A stretch of DNA of 64,000 bases from Bacillus sp. AFS055030 (lineage in GTDB: Bacteria > Bacillota > Bacilli > Bacillales > Bacillaceae_G). Made by a program: the position numbers and the translations under genes. Below the pieces are notes generated by a model. The model worked only from the letters and a program-made list of their open reading frames with translations. It made no database searches and was not told the DNA's origin. Below are positions 54,091 through 61,983 of the stretch, in pieces (the stretch's first letter is position 1; every line of letters starts with the position of its first letter). The stretch lies in NCBI RefSeq assembly GCF_002574545.1, contig NZ_NUGT01000020.1:62001-126000 (forward strand), given 5' to 3'.

Positions 54091-55260
54091 TTAATACTTC
54101 ACAAAGAAAGCAGTAAAATACATAATTAAAAGCCCTATTGTAAAACCAGCCAGATTTAACCAAGAAACAGACTGTTCATTATGTTTTTTATGGTCTTCAA
54201 TGAGCATTTTCGTAATGACAAAGATTACTTGTAAAATAGCTCCTGCTCCAATTCCTAGGAAGATCGCTCCCCATATTGGTGAGAAGATAAAGCCACCGAA
54301 CCAAGTTCCCAAAATTGCAGGTGCACCAGCAATTGCTCCTAAAAGGATGAATGTACTTATTTTTGGTTTTGTTTTGAGTAGCGGTGCTGCAATTCCGATT
54401 CCTTCTGTAATATTGTGAAGGGTAAAACCGATGATTAAAAATGTACCTAGTGCTGCTTCACCAAGCGCAAATGACGAACCAATCGCTAAACCTTCTCCAA
54501 AGTTATGCATTCCGATTCCTGTTGCCATTAACAGTGAAATACCAAATGGTGTATATCCGATACTTTTTTGTCGTTTTTGTTGATACTGATCAAATCCAAT
54601 TAATAGTAAAAACGAAAGGACTGTACTGATAATCACAACCATATTCCCTTGGAAAACTGCTGGCGCCTCTGCTCCGATTTCAAATCCATCTGCAATTGTT
54701 CCGACAAATAGAAATAATAATAGTCCTACGGTAAGTGCTAGTATTGCATTAATCCAACTTCTTTTTAAGCGCTTCATAAATGGATACCATAATAAACCTA
54801 ATGCGATTGGAACAATTCCCACATAAAAACCTATTAATCCATAATTCATAAAGTTTTTCCAACTTGGTTCGGGAGTTAAAGTTGCTGCAGCTACTTCACC
54901 TTCTGTAACAATTCCATTTGACGTAATTAACTTAATCACGTGAGGATCGCCTTCAACCCAAGGATAATAAATCGTAATCTTACCATCTTGAAATCTCTCT
55001 AAAGTCTGACTAGGAGTAACCGTAAAATTCCAGACTGAATCATCAACCATCAACTGGGCAATAGTTAGTGATTCAGGTCCCGTATTTTTAACATCTACTT
55101 CAAATCCAGCCTTAGTGATTTTTATTTTTTCAATATTTAATACTTCTATTGGTGCAGCAGGATCTTTTTCAACTCCAGCTCCATTCATAAATATCCAGCT
55201 TAATACGACAACCAATAAAACGAATGGGATAAGCCCTATCATAACCCCTTTTAGTTTCAT
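54091..55260 (-). CDS. ZIP family metal transporter with extracytoplasmic N-terminal domain
   Basis: About 389 residues. After a first span (about 8-28) comes a beta-rich extracytoplasmic stretch (about 35-130) unusual for ZIP proteins, then the ZIP core of some seven spans. The metal-site helices are visible: IGMHNFGEGLAIGSSF and GFTLHNITEGIGIAAPL. ZIP proteins move Zn, Fe or Mn into the cytoplasm. The start may be ATG 55260 (nine bases from AGGAG) or 55266 (three bases). Ten base pairs behind the multicopper oxidase gene, so in one operon; coupling of metal oxidation and uptake is inferred. Confidence 0.85.
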   Translation of the reverse strand: MKLKGVMIGLIPFVLLVVVLSWIFMNGAGVEKDPAAPIEVLNIEKIKITKAGFEVDVKNTGPESLTIAQLMVDDSVWNFTVTPSQTLERFQDGKITIYYPWVEGDPHVIKLITSNGIVTEGEVAAATLTPEPSWKNFMNYGLIGFYVGIVPIALGLLWYPFMKRLKRSWINAILALTVGLLLFLFVGTIADGFEIGAEAPAVFQGNMVVIISTVLSFLLLIGFDQYQQKRQKSIGYTPFGISLLMATGIGMHNFGEGLAIGSSFALGEAALGTFLIIGFTLHNITEGIGIAAPLLKTKPKISTFILLGAIAGAPAILGTWFGGFIFSPIWGAIFLGIGAGAILQVIFVITKMLIEDHKKHNEQSVSWLNLAGFTIGLLIMYFTAFFVKY

Positions 55261-55276
55261 CAACATTCACTCCTTT

Positions 55277-56290
55277 CTATTCAACCTCAAAGAAGCCCAT
55301 CCAGCCTAATTCTGCAAATTCACTTACGTGAGCATGGAACATATATTTCCCCCTGTAAGGGAATCGAACCTCAATAATTCCTCGCTCTCCTTGACATTGC
55401 ATGACTGTATCAGTAAATTGAGTCGGATTTTCATTAATTCCTGTTGGAATATAAGTGAAAAAATTCGCATGTAAATGAAACGAGTTTAATAAATCAAATT
55501 CAGTTAGATTACTTAAGTAAATACGAACAAGTTCATCTTTCTTTACCTTAATTGGATGATTCATGAATGCAAAAGCATAACCATTAACTGTGTAAAACTC
55601 ATTTTCGCCATCTAAATCAAGATCGAATCCATTCATAACCATATTAAATTCTTTTGCTTTATCTCTAGGTTTTTTTGGATCAATAATAAAATTCCCATAT
55701 AATCCCTTATGAATATGGCGTGCTAAAGGGAGTACATGACAATGATAAATCTGTAATCCATAAGGTTTTGCTTCAAATTCATAAGTAAATGATTGTCCAG
55801 GCATAACTGGTAATAGGCCATCCATTTTAGGTGGATGTATACCGTGAAAATGAATAGAGTGTGGATGGCTTCCCTTATTTGTAAAATGGAAACGTAAAAG
55901 ATCACCTTCTGTACATCTAAAAGTTGGTCCAGGAATCGTCCCATTGAACGTCCAACCTGGAAATTTAATACCTTTGGCAATTTCAATTTCTTTATCAATT
56001 GCAACAACTGTATATTCTCGCAATGTTTTACCATTTGAAAGTGTCGATACTTTTCCATAATCAAATTCTGTTAGAAGGCGTTCAGCCATTTTATACCCTT
56101 CTGTTTTCGAAGAATCGATCATTGTATCGTGATTCATAGAATGATTGTGTTTATGATTTGTATGTTCTGAAGCGTTTACTTTATTAGTAAAAGGACTTAA
56201 CGCATTTAAATACATACTTCCAGCAATTCCTAGCATGCCAGTTGTGCCAATCTTTAAAATATCACGTCTTGATACTTTTTTATTAGGCAT
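55277..56290 (-). CDS. Tat-exported multicopper oxidase
   Basis: 337 residues, a two-domain cupredoxin. Twin-arginine signal SRRDILKIG (7-15) followed by a hydrophobic stretch, then a histidine-rich linker (SEHTNHKHNHSMNHD, 41-55). Copper ligands: HPHSIHFHG (142-150), YHCHVLPLARHIH (182-194), FHLHANFF (271-278) and FHAHVSEFAELGW (318-330), a near-complete type 1 / type 2-3 set. Size is closer to two-domain laccases or nitrite reductases than to the three-domain CotA. Probably oxidises metal ions or phenols outside the cell. RBS GGGGAGG. Promoter TTGACA-18-TAAAGT upstream; operon with a ZIP transporter; a TatA gene is just upstream. Confidence 0.88.
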   Translation of the reverse strand: MPNKKVSRRDILKIGTTGMLGIAGSMYLNALSPFTNKVNASEHTNHKHNHSMNHDTMIDSSKTEGYKMAERLLTEFDYGKVSTLSNGKTLREYTVVAIDKEIEIAKGIKFPGWTFNGTIPGPTFRCTEGDLLRFHFTNKGSHPHSIHFHGIHPPKMDGLLPVMPGQSFTYEFEAKPYGLQIYHCHVLPLARHIHKGLYGNFIIDPKKPRDKAKEFNMVMNGFDLDLDGENEFYTVNGYAFAFMNHPIKVKKDELVRIYLSNLTEFDLLNSFHLHANFFTYIPTGINENPTQFTDTVMQCQGERGIIEVRFPYRGKYMFHAHVSEFAELGWMGFFEVE

Positions 56291-56344
56291 AGTTTGACCT
56301 CCCCTAAAGTTTTTCCCAAGTGCAACTTTATTGTATTTGTCTAT

Positions 56345-56374
56345 ACTTTAGGATACGGACGGGTTTATTGTCAA
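56345..56374 (-). promoter_or_regulatory. Probable promoter of the MCO-ZIP operon
   Basis: Minus strand -35 TTGACA (56369-56374), 18-bp spacer containing CCCGTCCG, -10 TAAAGT (56345-56350), about 55 nt before the ATG. No metal-regulator box was recognised with confidence. Confidence 0.55.
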
Positions 56375-56406
56375 TAGAAAAATACACATTACATTAAATT
56401 TTTTTA

Positions 56407-56456
56407 ATAAAAAAAAGATTGTACTTTTTGTAATCAATACAAAAAATACAATCTTT
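56407..56456 (-). terminator. Terminator of tatA
   Basis: Long stem AAAGATTGTA...TTTTTGTA with complement, 5-6-base loop, T8 on the minus strand. It separates tatA from the multicopper oxidase promoter. Confidence 0.85.
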
Positions 56457-56618
56457 CAAATTTTTAAGATCATTATATGGAAAATAGTTGGATTCGAAAA
56501 ATAAAAATCTAATAAAACATGAATACTTAGATATTCCAATCAACGTGAGTCCTTGGTGTTGAAGAAAATACCTGCGTTGTAGGTATAATAACGATTCCTA
56601 TGATTCATTTAACTAGGA

Positions 56619-56801
56619 CTATTTCTTCTCACTATGATCCTTATCTTCTATAATATCATTTGTTAAACCTTGAGTTGAGCGTTTAAACTCTTTCAGCGTC
56701 TGTCCAAAGGCTTTTCCAATTTCAGGTAATTTCTTAGGTCCAAAAATGATTAAAGCCAAAATTAAGATTAGTATCAACCCTGGTATGCCTATGTTTGCCA
56801 T
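56619..56801 (-). CDS. tatA: Twin-arginine translocase subunit TatA
   Basis: 60 residues. Short N-terminal span ([17 protein letters not shown]), the [22 protein letters not shown] hinge and amphipathic helix (split here by position: about 20-42), and an acidic tail: a typical TatA/E protein. It oligomerises to export folded proteins through the Tat system with TatC, which is not in this window. The Tat-signalled multicopper oxidase lies next to it on the same strand, the likely cargo. RBS AAGGGAGGGAA. Confidence 0.93.
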   Translation of the reverse strand: MANIGIPGLILILILALIIFGPKKLPEIGKAFGQTLKEFKRSTQGLTNDIIEDKDHSEKK

Positions 56802-57090
56802 TACTTATTCCCTCCCTTTATCTTATTTATTAACTATTCACTAATGTACTTATCTATAAGACCATAAAAATAGTACTACAAAAAGATATTCCTCTTTAAT
56901 CACATAAATTATAAACAGATTTCAACAAAAAGACCAAGATTTTTTTAGTTGATTCATTTTTTAAGTCATAACTTAAGAACTTAATTGAACGGAATTCTTT
57001 TACTATTTTTGACTTAAAAATGTACGCCTAACCATGCCCATTCATTATTCCTAAATTTGTATATATTAATTATACATACGAAAATTTGAA
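56802..57090. other. Intergenic region between divergent tatA and the 77-residue gene
   Basis: AT-rich. Near the right end lies the inverted repeat TGTATA-TATTAAT-TATACA (about 57058-57076), next to the start of the 77-residue gene and a candidate operator. No other signal. Confidence 0.4.
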
Positions 57091-57102
57091 TTTAGGAGTG
57101 AT

Positions 57103-57336
57103 ATGATAACTTCAACTAATAAGTTTGATGATTTTTTATTTGGTCGAAATTATGAGAATAACATTCATAAAAATGAATCAAATAGTGAACATGTAAAAGT
57201 AAAGGTTAAAGGTTCCCGTCATAAGAATCTAAAAAGTGTTTTTTCCAATCTACCTCCAGTGCCCGTTGAATTGAACCCTATTCCGTATCAAATTACGCCA
57301 ATTGGTACGATTCCTATCTATTTCAAAAATTGTTAA
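57103..57336 (+). CDS. Orphan 77-residue protein, unrecognised
   Basis: Start ATG 57103 has a good AGGAGTGAT site at the right distance, and a strong terminator follows, so this is a real transcription unit. The N-terminal half is charged and polar (FGRNYENNIHKNESNSEH), the middle basic (VKVKVKGSRHKNLK), and the C-terminal half proline-rich (LPPVPVELNPIPYQITPIG) ending in a free cysteine. No membrane span or signal peptide. I do not recognise a family. A spore- or surface-associated peptide is only a guess. Confidence 0.65.
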   Translation: MITSTNKFDDFLFGRNYENNIHKNESNSEHVKVKVKGSRHKNLKSVFSNLPPVPVELNPIPYQITPIGTIPIYFKNC

Positions 57337-57385
57337 AAACATATTTACACTTAACTTTTCTTAAAAAAAGTAATTCTAAAAAAAT

Positions 57386-57425
57386 ATAAAAGCCTGCGTT
57401 TTTTTATTAACGTAGGCTTTTTTAA
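57386..57425 (+). terminator. Terminator of the 77-residue gene
   Basis: Stem AAAGCCTxCGTT / AACGxAGGCTTT with an 8-base loop and T6; usable in both directions. Confidence 0.88.
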
Positions 57426-57465
57426 ATTAAGATTATGATCATTAGTTTATTAATCTTTAAGAGAA

Positions 57466-57940
57466 TTATTTTATCAAGTAATGGACTAAGTGAAATAAAT
57501 ATTCTTCAATATTTTCATGTACTAAAGGAGAGTCCTGTTGATATGCGGCTTCAGGTGAATTTACGACAGGAAGGGGTTCGTATTGAATACAGATTAAAGT
57601 AGATGCTTTTATTGCAATAGCTTCCGTATCTGCTATGACAATAGCAACTGGCTCACCATAGTATCGTACTTTTTCAAAAGCAAGTAATGGTCGGTCTTTA
57701 ATCGTTGTTCCTATAAGAAGCGGATAGTCTGTTCCAAATGATCATCCGTACTCCTTTGACCTTCTATGCTTTCTTTATATAAATATCACGTATAATTGCA
57801 TAAGCATGAGTACTCGTTACGAGTTTGGCATGTAGTGTACCAACCTCTTGAACATCATCAATATATTTTACTCTCCCGGTTACTTTATCCCAACTTTCTT
57901 TTTTAGGAACACTTTTCCCAATGACCCTATTCTGCTTCAC
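57466..57940 (-). pseudogene. Decayed N-terminal part of a xanthine dehydrogenase molybdenum subunit (XdhA/PucD-like)
   Basis: GTG 57940 behind GGAGGGGG starts VKQNRVIGKSVPKKESWDK then VTGRVKYIDDV...TLHAKLVTSTHAYAI, the aldehyde/xanthine dehydrogenase a/b-hammerhead domain. An in-frame TAG (57764-57766) and a frameshift near 57735-57745 interrupt it; in the second frame it continues GTDYPLLIGTTIKDRPLLAF, VRYYGEPVAIVIADTE and EYEPLPVV-like codons, ending at 57466 with LVHENIEEY. The remaining 600 or more residues are absent. No other xdh/puc gene remains nearby. Confidence 0.8.
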
Positions 57941-58051
57941 GACTTCCCCCTCCTTTTTACCACTATAAATTCCAATTAACCTTTGAATGATGGAGAAAGG
58001 TTAATTGAAAAAAGATATGTCACCTTACTACATATCTTTTTCAAGTATCTT

Positions 58052-59200
58052 CTATAATCCAATTCGATTGCCTTTTTCGAGTCTTTGAATCTGTTGTGAA
58101 CCAACTTCAGCTAATTCTTGAAATTGTAGGATTGTTTGACGCATTTTTGGCAAAGCTTCTTGCTTAAAGATACTAATCGATTCAAATGCTGATATGACGT
58201 TTGTGAATGAAGTTTTTAGTGTTTCAACAGAAACTGCTGACTCCATTGCTTGCTTTTGGATCGCAACTCCTTGTTCCTTTAATAATCTAGAAGTGCCTTC
58301 AATAATCGTATTTGTTGTGTGATTTAATGCAGTGATTTTTTGTAAAACAATTTTTTGATTATAAAGAGCACTTGCTACAGTTACTGCTGTATTCAGTGCA
58401 GAAATCGTTACTGTTTTTGCACGTTCTACACCTCGAATTAATTCGCGATTATTCCGAATTACAACCTCATAAGACAGATCTCCTTGGTGATTGACAACTA
58501 GCATTTGCTGTAAGTCCATGACTCGTTGTCGTAACGGGTAGAGAACTTCTTCTGTGATGAATTTTATTTTTTCTTGATCTACCCCTTCGATTTTTGCTTT
58601 TTCAATCTGATTTTCAATTGACTCATCCATCAATGTTCCAAGTTTGATTTCTTTTTCTAGTGTTTTTGAAAGCATACGAAGTGAATGTTGTTCAAGCTCT
58701 AATGTCGTGTTATCATTTTCAAGAATTTTTTTCCCTTTATCAAGTGATTTTACGATATCTGCGATTGCGACATCTGCTTTTTCAAATCTCTGAAAATAGG
58801 AACGAATCGGATTAAATAACTTACCTAATAGACCCGACTTGGAAAAATTAATAACACTTGGATCTAAGTCCTTTAATTGAACTTGTAGCTCTGCTAATCC
58901 TTTTGCAACTTGCCCTCCTTCATCTCCACTTTTTGCAAGTTGACCAAGTGAAACCTTAAGAAGCGAATTTTTGTTCGAAGAAGATTTCATTGTCTGTAAA
59001 CCAAATGATTCAATTGATTGAAGAATATCCTTTCGTTTTTCATATGTTTCCTTTGAAACCGTGTCTAATTCCATAATCATCGCTACATTTGCATCTGCTG
59101 TTTCTTTTAATTTCATTAATTCTTCTGGTACTGGCTTTACTTGCTCTTTTATTACCGCCTTGATTTCCTCTTCATTTACAACTTGCATAGAAAATGACAT
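58052..59200 (-). CDS. TelA-like toxic anion resistance protein
   Basis: 382 residues, soluble and mostly alpha-helical with several coiled-coil stretches; the TelA family (PF05816-type) central part LLGKLFNPIRSYFQRFEKADVAIADIVKSLDKGKK is visible (in pieces about 130-170), as is the C-terminal GTSRLLKEQGVAIQKQAMES. Family members are linked with tellurite, nisin or other envelope stress resistance, without a settled mechanism. AGGAGG is seven to eight bases before the ATG. Third gene of the XpaC-like/VWA/TelA operon. Confidence 0.9.
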   Translation of the reverse strand: MSFSMQVVNEEEIKAVIKEQVKPVPEELMKLKETADANVAMIMELDTVSKETYEKRKDILQSIESFGLQTMKSSSNKNSLLKVSLGQLAKSGDEGGQVAKGLAELQVQLKDLDPSVINFSKSGLLGKLFNPIRSYFQRFEKADVAIADIVKSLDKGKKILENDNTTLELEQHSLRMLSKTLEKEIKLGTLMDESIENQIEKAKIEGVDQEKIKFITEEVLYPLRQRVMDLQQMLVVNHQGDLSYEVVIRNNRELIRGVERAKTVTISALNTAVTVASALYNQKIVLQKITALNHTTNTIIEGTSRLLKEQGVAIQKQAMESAVSVETLKTSFTNVISAFESISIFKQEALPKMRQTILQFQELAEVGSQQIQRLEKGNRIGL

Positions 59201-59219
59201 TTTTATATCCTCCTACTAC

Positions 59220-60893
59220 TTAAAGTTGAACATTAAAGAGATTACGAATTTTATAGATTACGTCATCTGAATCTGCATTAATATTTGCCGCTTCGTTAAT
59301 ATTCGAAATACTTTCAAGCGCTTTAATATTAGCGTTATAACCAATCGTATATATTGGAATTTTATATGCTTTTATAATTTCTTTTACATTCTTTAATGAG
59401 TGGCCGTAATTGGTCTCCCCATCAGTAAGAACAAAAATGAGCGGCCTTACATTTGGATTTTTTTTCATTTCGTCTTTTAGCATATTAATTGCAACAAGGA
59501 TTCCATCATTTGTTGCGGTATCTCCGCCTGCATCAAGGCTAGTTACTGCGCCAACAAATTTTGACTGTTGATTTGCATCATATTTTGCGATAGGAAGATT
59601 GATCGTTACGTCGGCCGAGTATGAGATTAAGCCAATACTATTATCTCTTCCTAAATATTTTTGACCTTTTAGTAGTGATTCTTTTAGCTCATTTAATGGT
59701 TTTCCATCCATACTACCTGAAACATCTGCTACAAAAACGGCAGCAATTGGATTTGAACTATTTTTCTTACCTTTCCAGAGTTTCTGTGCAGCGCTTAACG
59801 TATCTCCATCGATCGTTCTAAGCTCCGAACTGTAATTATTCAATCCGTTAAACCCATATTGCTTCGCTAGTGATTGAAGATTTGATTGACTAGTAAATTC
59901 AGCAAATTTTTTCAATATTTCCATTTTTTCATTTGGTAAATTCCCTAAAGCATAAAGTGGACTATCATGTCGTACACCAAATGGTATAAATTCGTAATTA
60001 TTTCTTAAATCAGGTGAATTAACAAATGTTTGATATTCTAAAACAAAAGCATCTAAGACGCCAGATTCCGCTGCATCACTCATTTGTAAAGTCGTAGAAG
60101 CAGTGAACGGTACATTTGCTTGGAAGCTTTCAAACCCTTTTACAGCATTATCACTAAGTACATCATTTGAATCAAAGGAGTTCAAAGTCGATACTAAAAA
60201 ATTTAATCCTGTTGAACTTGTAAACGGGTCGGTATATCCCATTGATAGTTCATTTTTCGTCATTGCCTCGATAACAGTTTTCGGATCGACTTTACGATAC
60301 TTTTTCATTAACTCATTATATTTTGTTTTTGAAATGACAATTCCAGGAACATTCCCAACTAATCGCGAGGATACGACTTTAGTTTTCACACCACTTGCTG
60401 AAATCATTTGACCCCAAAGTTCATTAGAAGGTGTAAAGGCATCAGGAACATATTTTCCAGATTTAATAAAGTCTGTTGCCGTACCAGATGCAATGTTTCT
60501 AATTTTTACAGATACTTGCATACCATTTAGATTGAATTTCGCATCATTGAACTCATTTGCGACTTCGTTTAACCAACCATTTTTTCCATCACTTGATTTT
60601 TCAGTAGATGAAAAAATTTCAACAAAATGATCTGTCGTATTGTCGACGGAAACAGGAAATTTAGAAATATCAGGGAGTTCACTTGCAACATCGGCTGAAC
60701 TTAAGTCAATTTGACCTTTAATTGGTTTTGCTTTTGAAATATTAATTTTCGAAATCATTTTAGCTAATTGTTGATGTTTATTTTTATCAGTAATTTTTAC
60801 AACTTTATCTCCTGAAGTCAAATTAACTCCAATATAGACAAGAAGAAAAACTACAACGATCACAGCAATCGATGCAAAAAGAAACTTCCTCAT
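59220..60893 (-). CDS. Substrate-binding-like protein with C-terminal VWA domain
   Basis: About 557 residues. N-terminal hydrophobic anchor (about 3-22), an extracellular solute-binding-protein-like fold (about 50-345; FVEIFSSTEKSSDGKNGWL, NELWGQMISASGV, LSMGYTDPFTSSTGLNFLVS) and a C-terminal von Willebrand A domain (about 385-557) with MIDAS residues in FVADVSGSMDG, the threonine in GGDTATNDG and VLTDGETNYG. Start ATG 60893 is supported by AAAGGATGAT; the ATG at 60914 lies upstream of it. Overlaps or abuts the XpaC-like gene. Together with TelA it probably acts in envelope or metal-ion stress. Confidence 0.85.
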   Translation of the reverse strand: MRKFLFASIAVIVVVFLLVYIGVNLTSGDKVVKITDKNKHQQLAKMISKINISKAKPIKGQIDLSSADVASELPDISKFPVSVDNTTDHFVEIFSSTEKSSDGKNGWLNEVANEFNDAKFNLNGMQVSVKIRNIASGTATDFIKSGKYVPDAFTPSNELWGQMISASGVKTKVVSSRLVGNVPGIVISKTKYNELMKKYRKVDPKTVIEAMTKNELSMGYTDPFTSSTGLNFLVSTLNSFDSNDVLSDNAVKGFESFQANVPFTASTTLQMSDAAESGVLDAFVLEYQTFVNSPDLRNNYEFIPFGVRHDSPLYALGNLPNEKMEILKKFAEFTSQSNLQSLAKQYGFNGLNNYSSELRTIDGDTLSAAQKLWKGKKNSSNPIAAVFVADVSGSMDGKPLNELKESLLKGQKYLGRDNSIGLISYSADVTINLPIAKYDANQQSKFVGAVTSLDAGGDTATNDGILVAINMLKDEMKKNPNVRPLIFVLTDGETNYGHSLKNVKEIIKAYKIPIYTIGYNANIKALESISNINEAANINADSDDVIYKIRNLFNVQL

Positions 60894-60910
60894 TGTTATC
60901 ATCCTTTCAT

Positions 60911-61645
60911 TCATTGCCTATAAAATTTTGTTTGTTGAATTAACGAATCGATTTCTTTTAAACATTCCATTTTTTCAATATCATCGATCCCTATATCATC
61001 TAGTCTTGAAATTTCTAAAATTAATTTATCAATGTTAACTAAAATCTCTTCATTCGATTCAATTGCTCTTTTTACGAAGTTGATATATTCATTTATAAGA
61101 TTTGTTTTCTCTTGAATTAATGATTTTGAGTATCGTAAGCCGTCTTTTCCCTTTATTTTTTTATAATCAAGTTCATCAAAAGTACTAATCTTATTTATGA
61201 TGTTTCTTATTCTTAAATAAAATAATGTCTCAACCTCGTCCACAACAGATGCAAACTTGTTGTATGTAATTTCTGTTTTAGAAAATCGATCGGTTAATAA
61301 GTTATAAAATACGCCTTTTTTCATTTTCATTCGTTCGATTTGCCCAATTGAAGTAATAATATCTTCTTTTAGTACTTTATTATTTTTATATCGACTTAAA
61401 GCAAGAACAAAATCTTCATTTGATTTTAGTTGCTTAATTGGCTTTTCTTTAACAGGTTTAAAATATAGTTGAAACAGACTAAATAGAAGTACTACCAAAT
61501 TCGCTATTATGAACGATACTCCAAATGCAGTTTGAAATGCACTCGCATTCATTACTTGGATTCCGATTAAACCTGGAGAGAATACGATCACATTCAAAAT
61601 TGAAATGAAAGTGATTAGCCCCAAAAATTTTAATCCTTTTTTCAT
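60911..61645 (-). CDS. XpaC-like membrane protein (5-bromo-4-chloroindolyl phosphate hydrolysis family)
   Basis: 244 residues. Two N-terminal spans (about 8-28 and 40-65), then a cytosolic helical domain with many charged residues (YFKPVKEKPIKQLKSNEDF, MKMKKGVFYNLLTDRFSK). The order of a short two-span helical protein before TelA is typical for xpaC-telA pairs, although here a VWA protein sits between. Assignment rests mainly on topology and neighbourhood. RBS GGAGGAGTGAAGG is strong. First gene of the operon. Confidence 0.65.
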   Translation of the reverse strand: MKKGLKFLGLITFISILNVIVFSPGLIGIQVMNASAFQTAFGVSFIIANLVVLLFSLFQLYFKPVKEKPIKQLKSNEDFVLALSRYKNNKVLKEDIITSIGQIERMKMKKGVFYNLLTDRFSKTEITYNKFASVVDEVETLFYLRIRNIINKISTFDELDYKKIKGKDGLRYSKSLIQEKTNLINEYINFVKRAIESNEEILVNIDKLILEISRLDDIGIDDIEKMECLKEIDSLIQQTKFYRQ

Positions 61646-61775
61646 CCTTCACTCCTCCGCTACACTCTATTTATGCTCTATTACTCATTTATATTTATCA
61701 ATTTGAATTTTTAGTTTAATAAAATAAAAGAAATAATGAATTGACATGAAGTTTTTCGATTAGATTCTTTTAACA
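61646..61775. other. Promoter region of the XpaC-VWA-TelA operon
   Basis: Short gap before the operon. A TTGACA sits at 61741-61746 on the plus strand without a fitting partner; no box is assigned. Beyond the hairpin at 61776, bases 61803-61938 contain no accepted gene. Confidence 0.35.
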
Positions 61776-61802
61776 AATAAAAAAAAGACTGCTAAACAGT
61801 CT
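61776..61802 (-). terminator. Second hairpin downstream of the penicillin-binding protein gene
   Basis: Perfect 6-bp stem AGACTG / CAGTCT, 5-base loop, T8 on the minus strand. It backs up the terminator at 61939. Confidence 0.7.
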
Positions 61803-61938
61803 AAACGACATTCTTCTAGGGTACTGCGCTATTGGGAGCAAAAAGCAGATCCTTTACACTGTCAATTAAGATTTTGCTTTCTCATTTTTTATTAAATACT
61901 TTTTTAAGAAAAAATAAAAACACCATTTTAAAACTCCA

Positions 61939-61979
61939 TAAAAAAAAACGCATTGACATTTTTTTTCAATGCGTTTTAA
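61939..61979 (-). terminator. Terminator of the penicillin-binding protein gene
   Basis: Perfect 12-bp stem AAAACGCATTGA / TCAATGCGTTTT, 9-base loop, T tract on the minus strand, right behind the stop codon. Confidence 0.9.
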
Positions 61980-61983
61980 CTAT

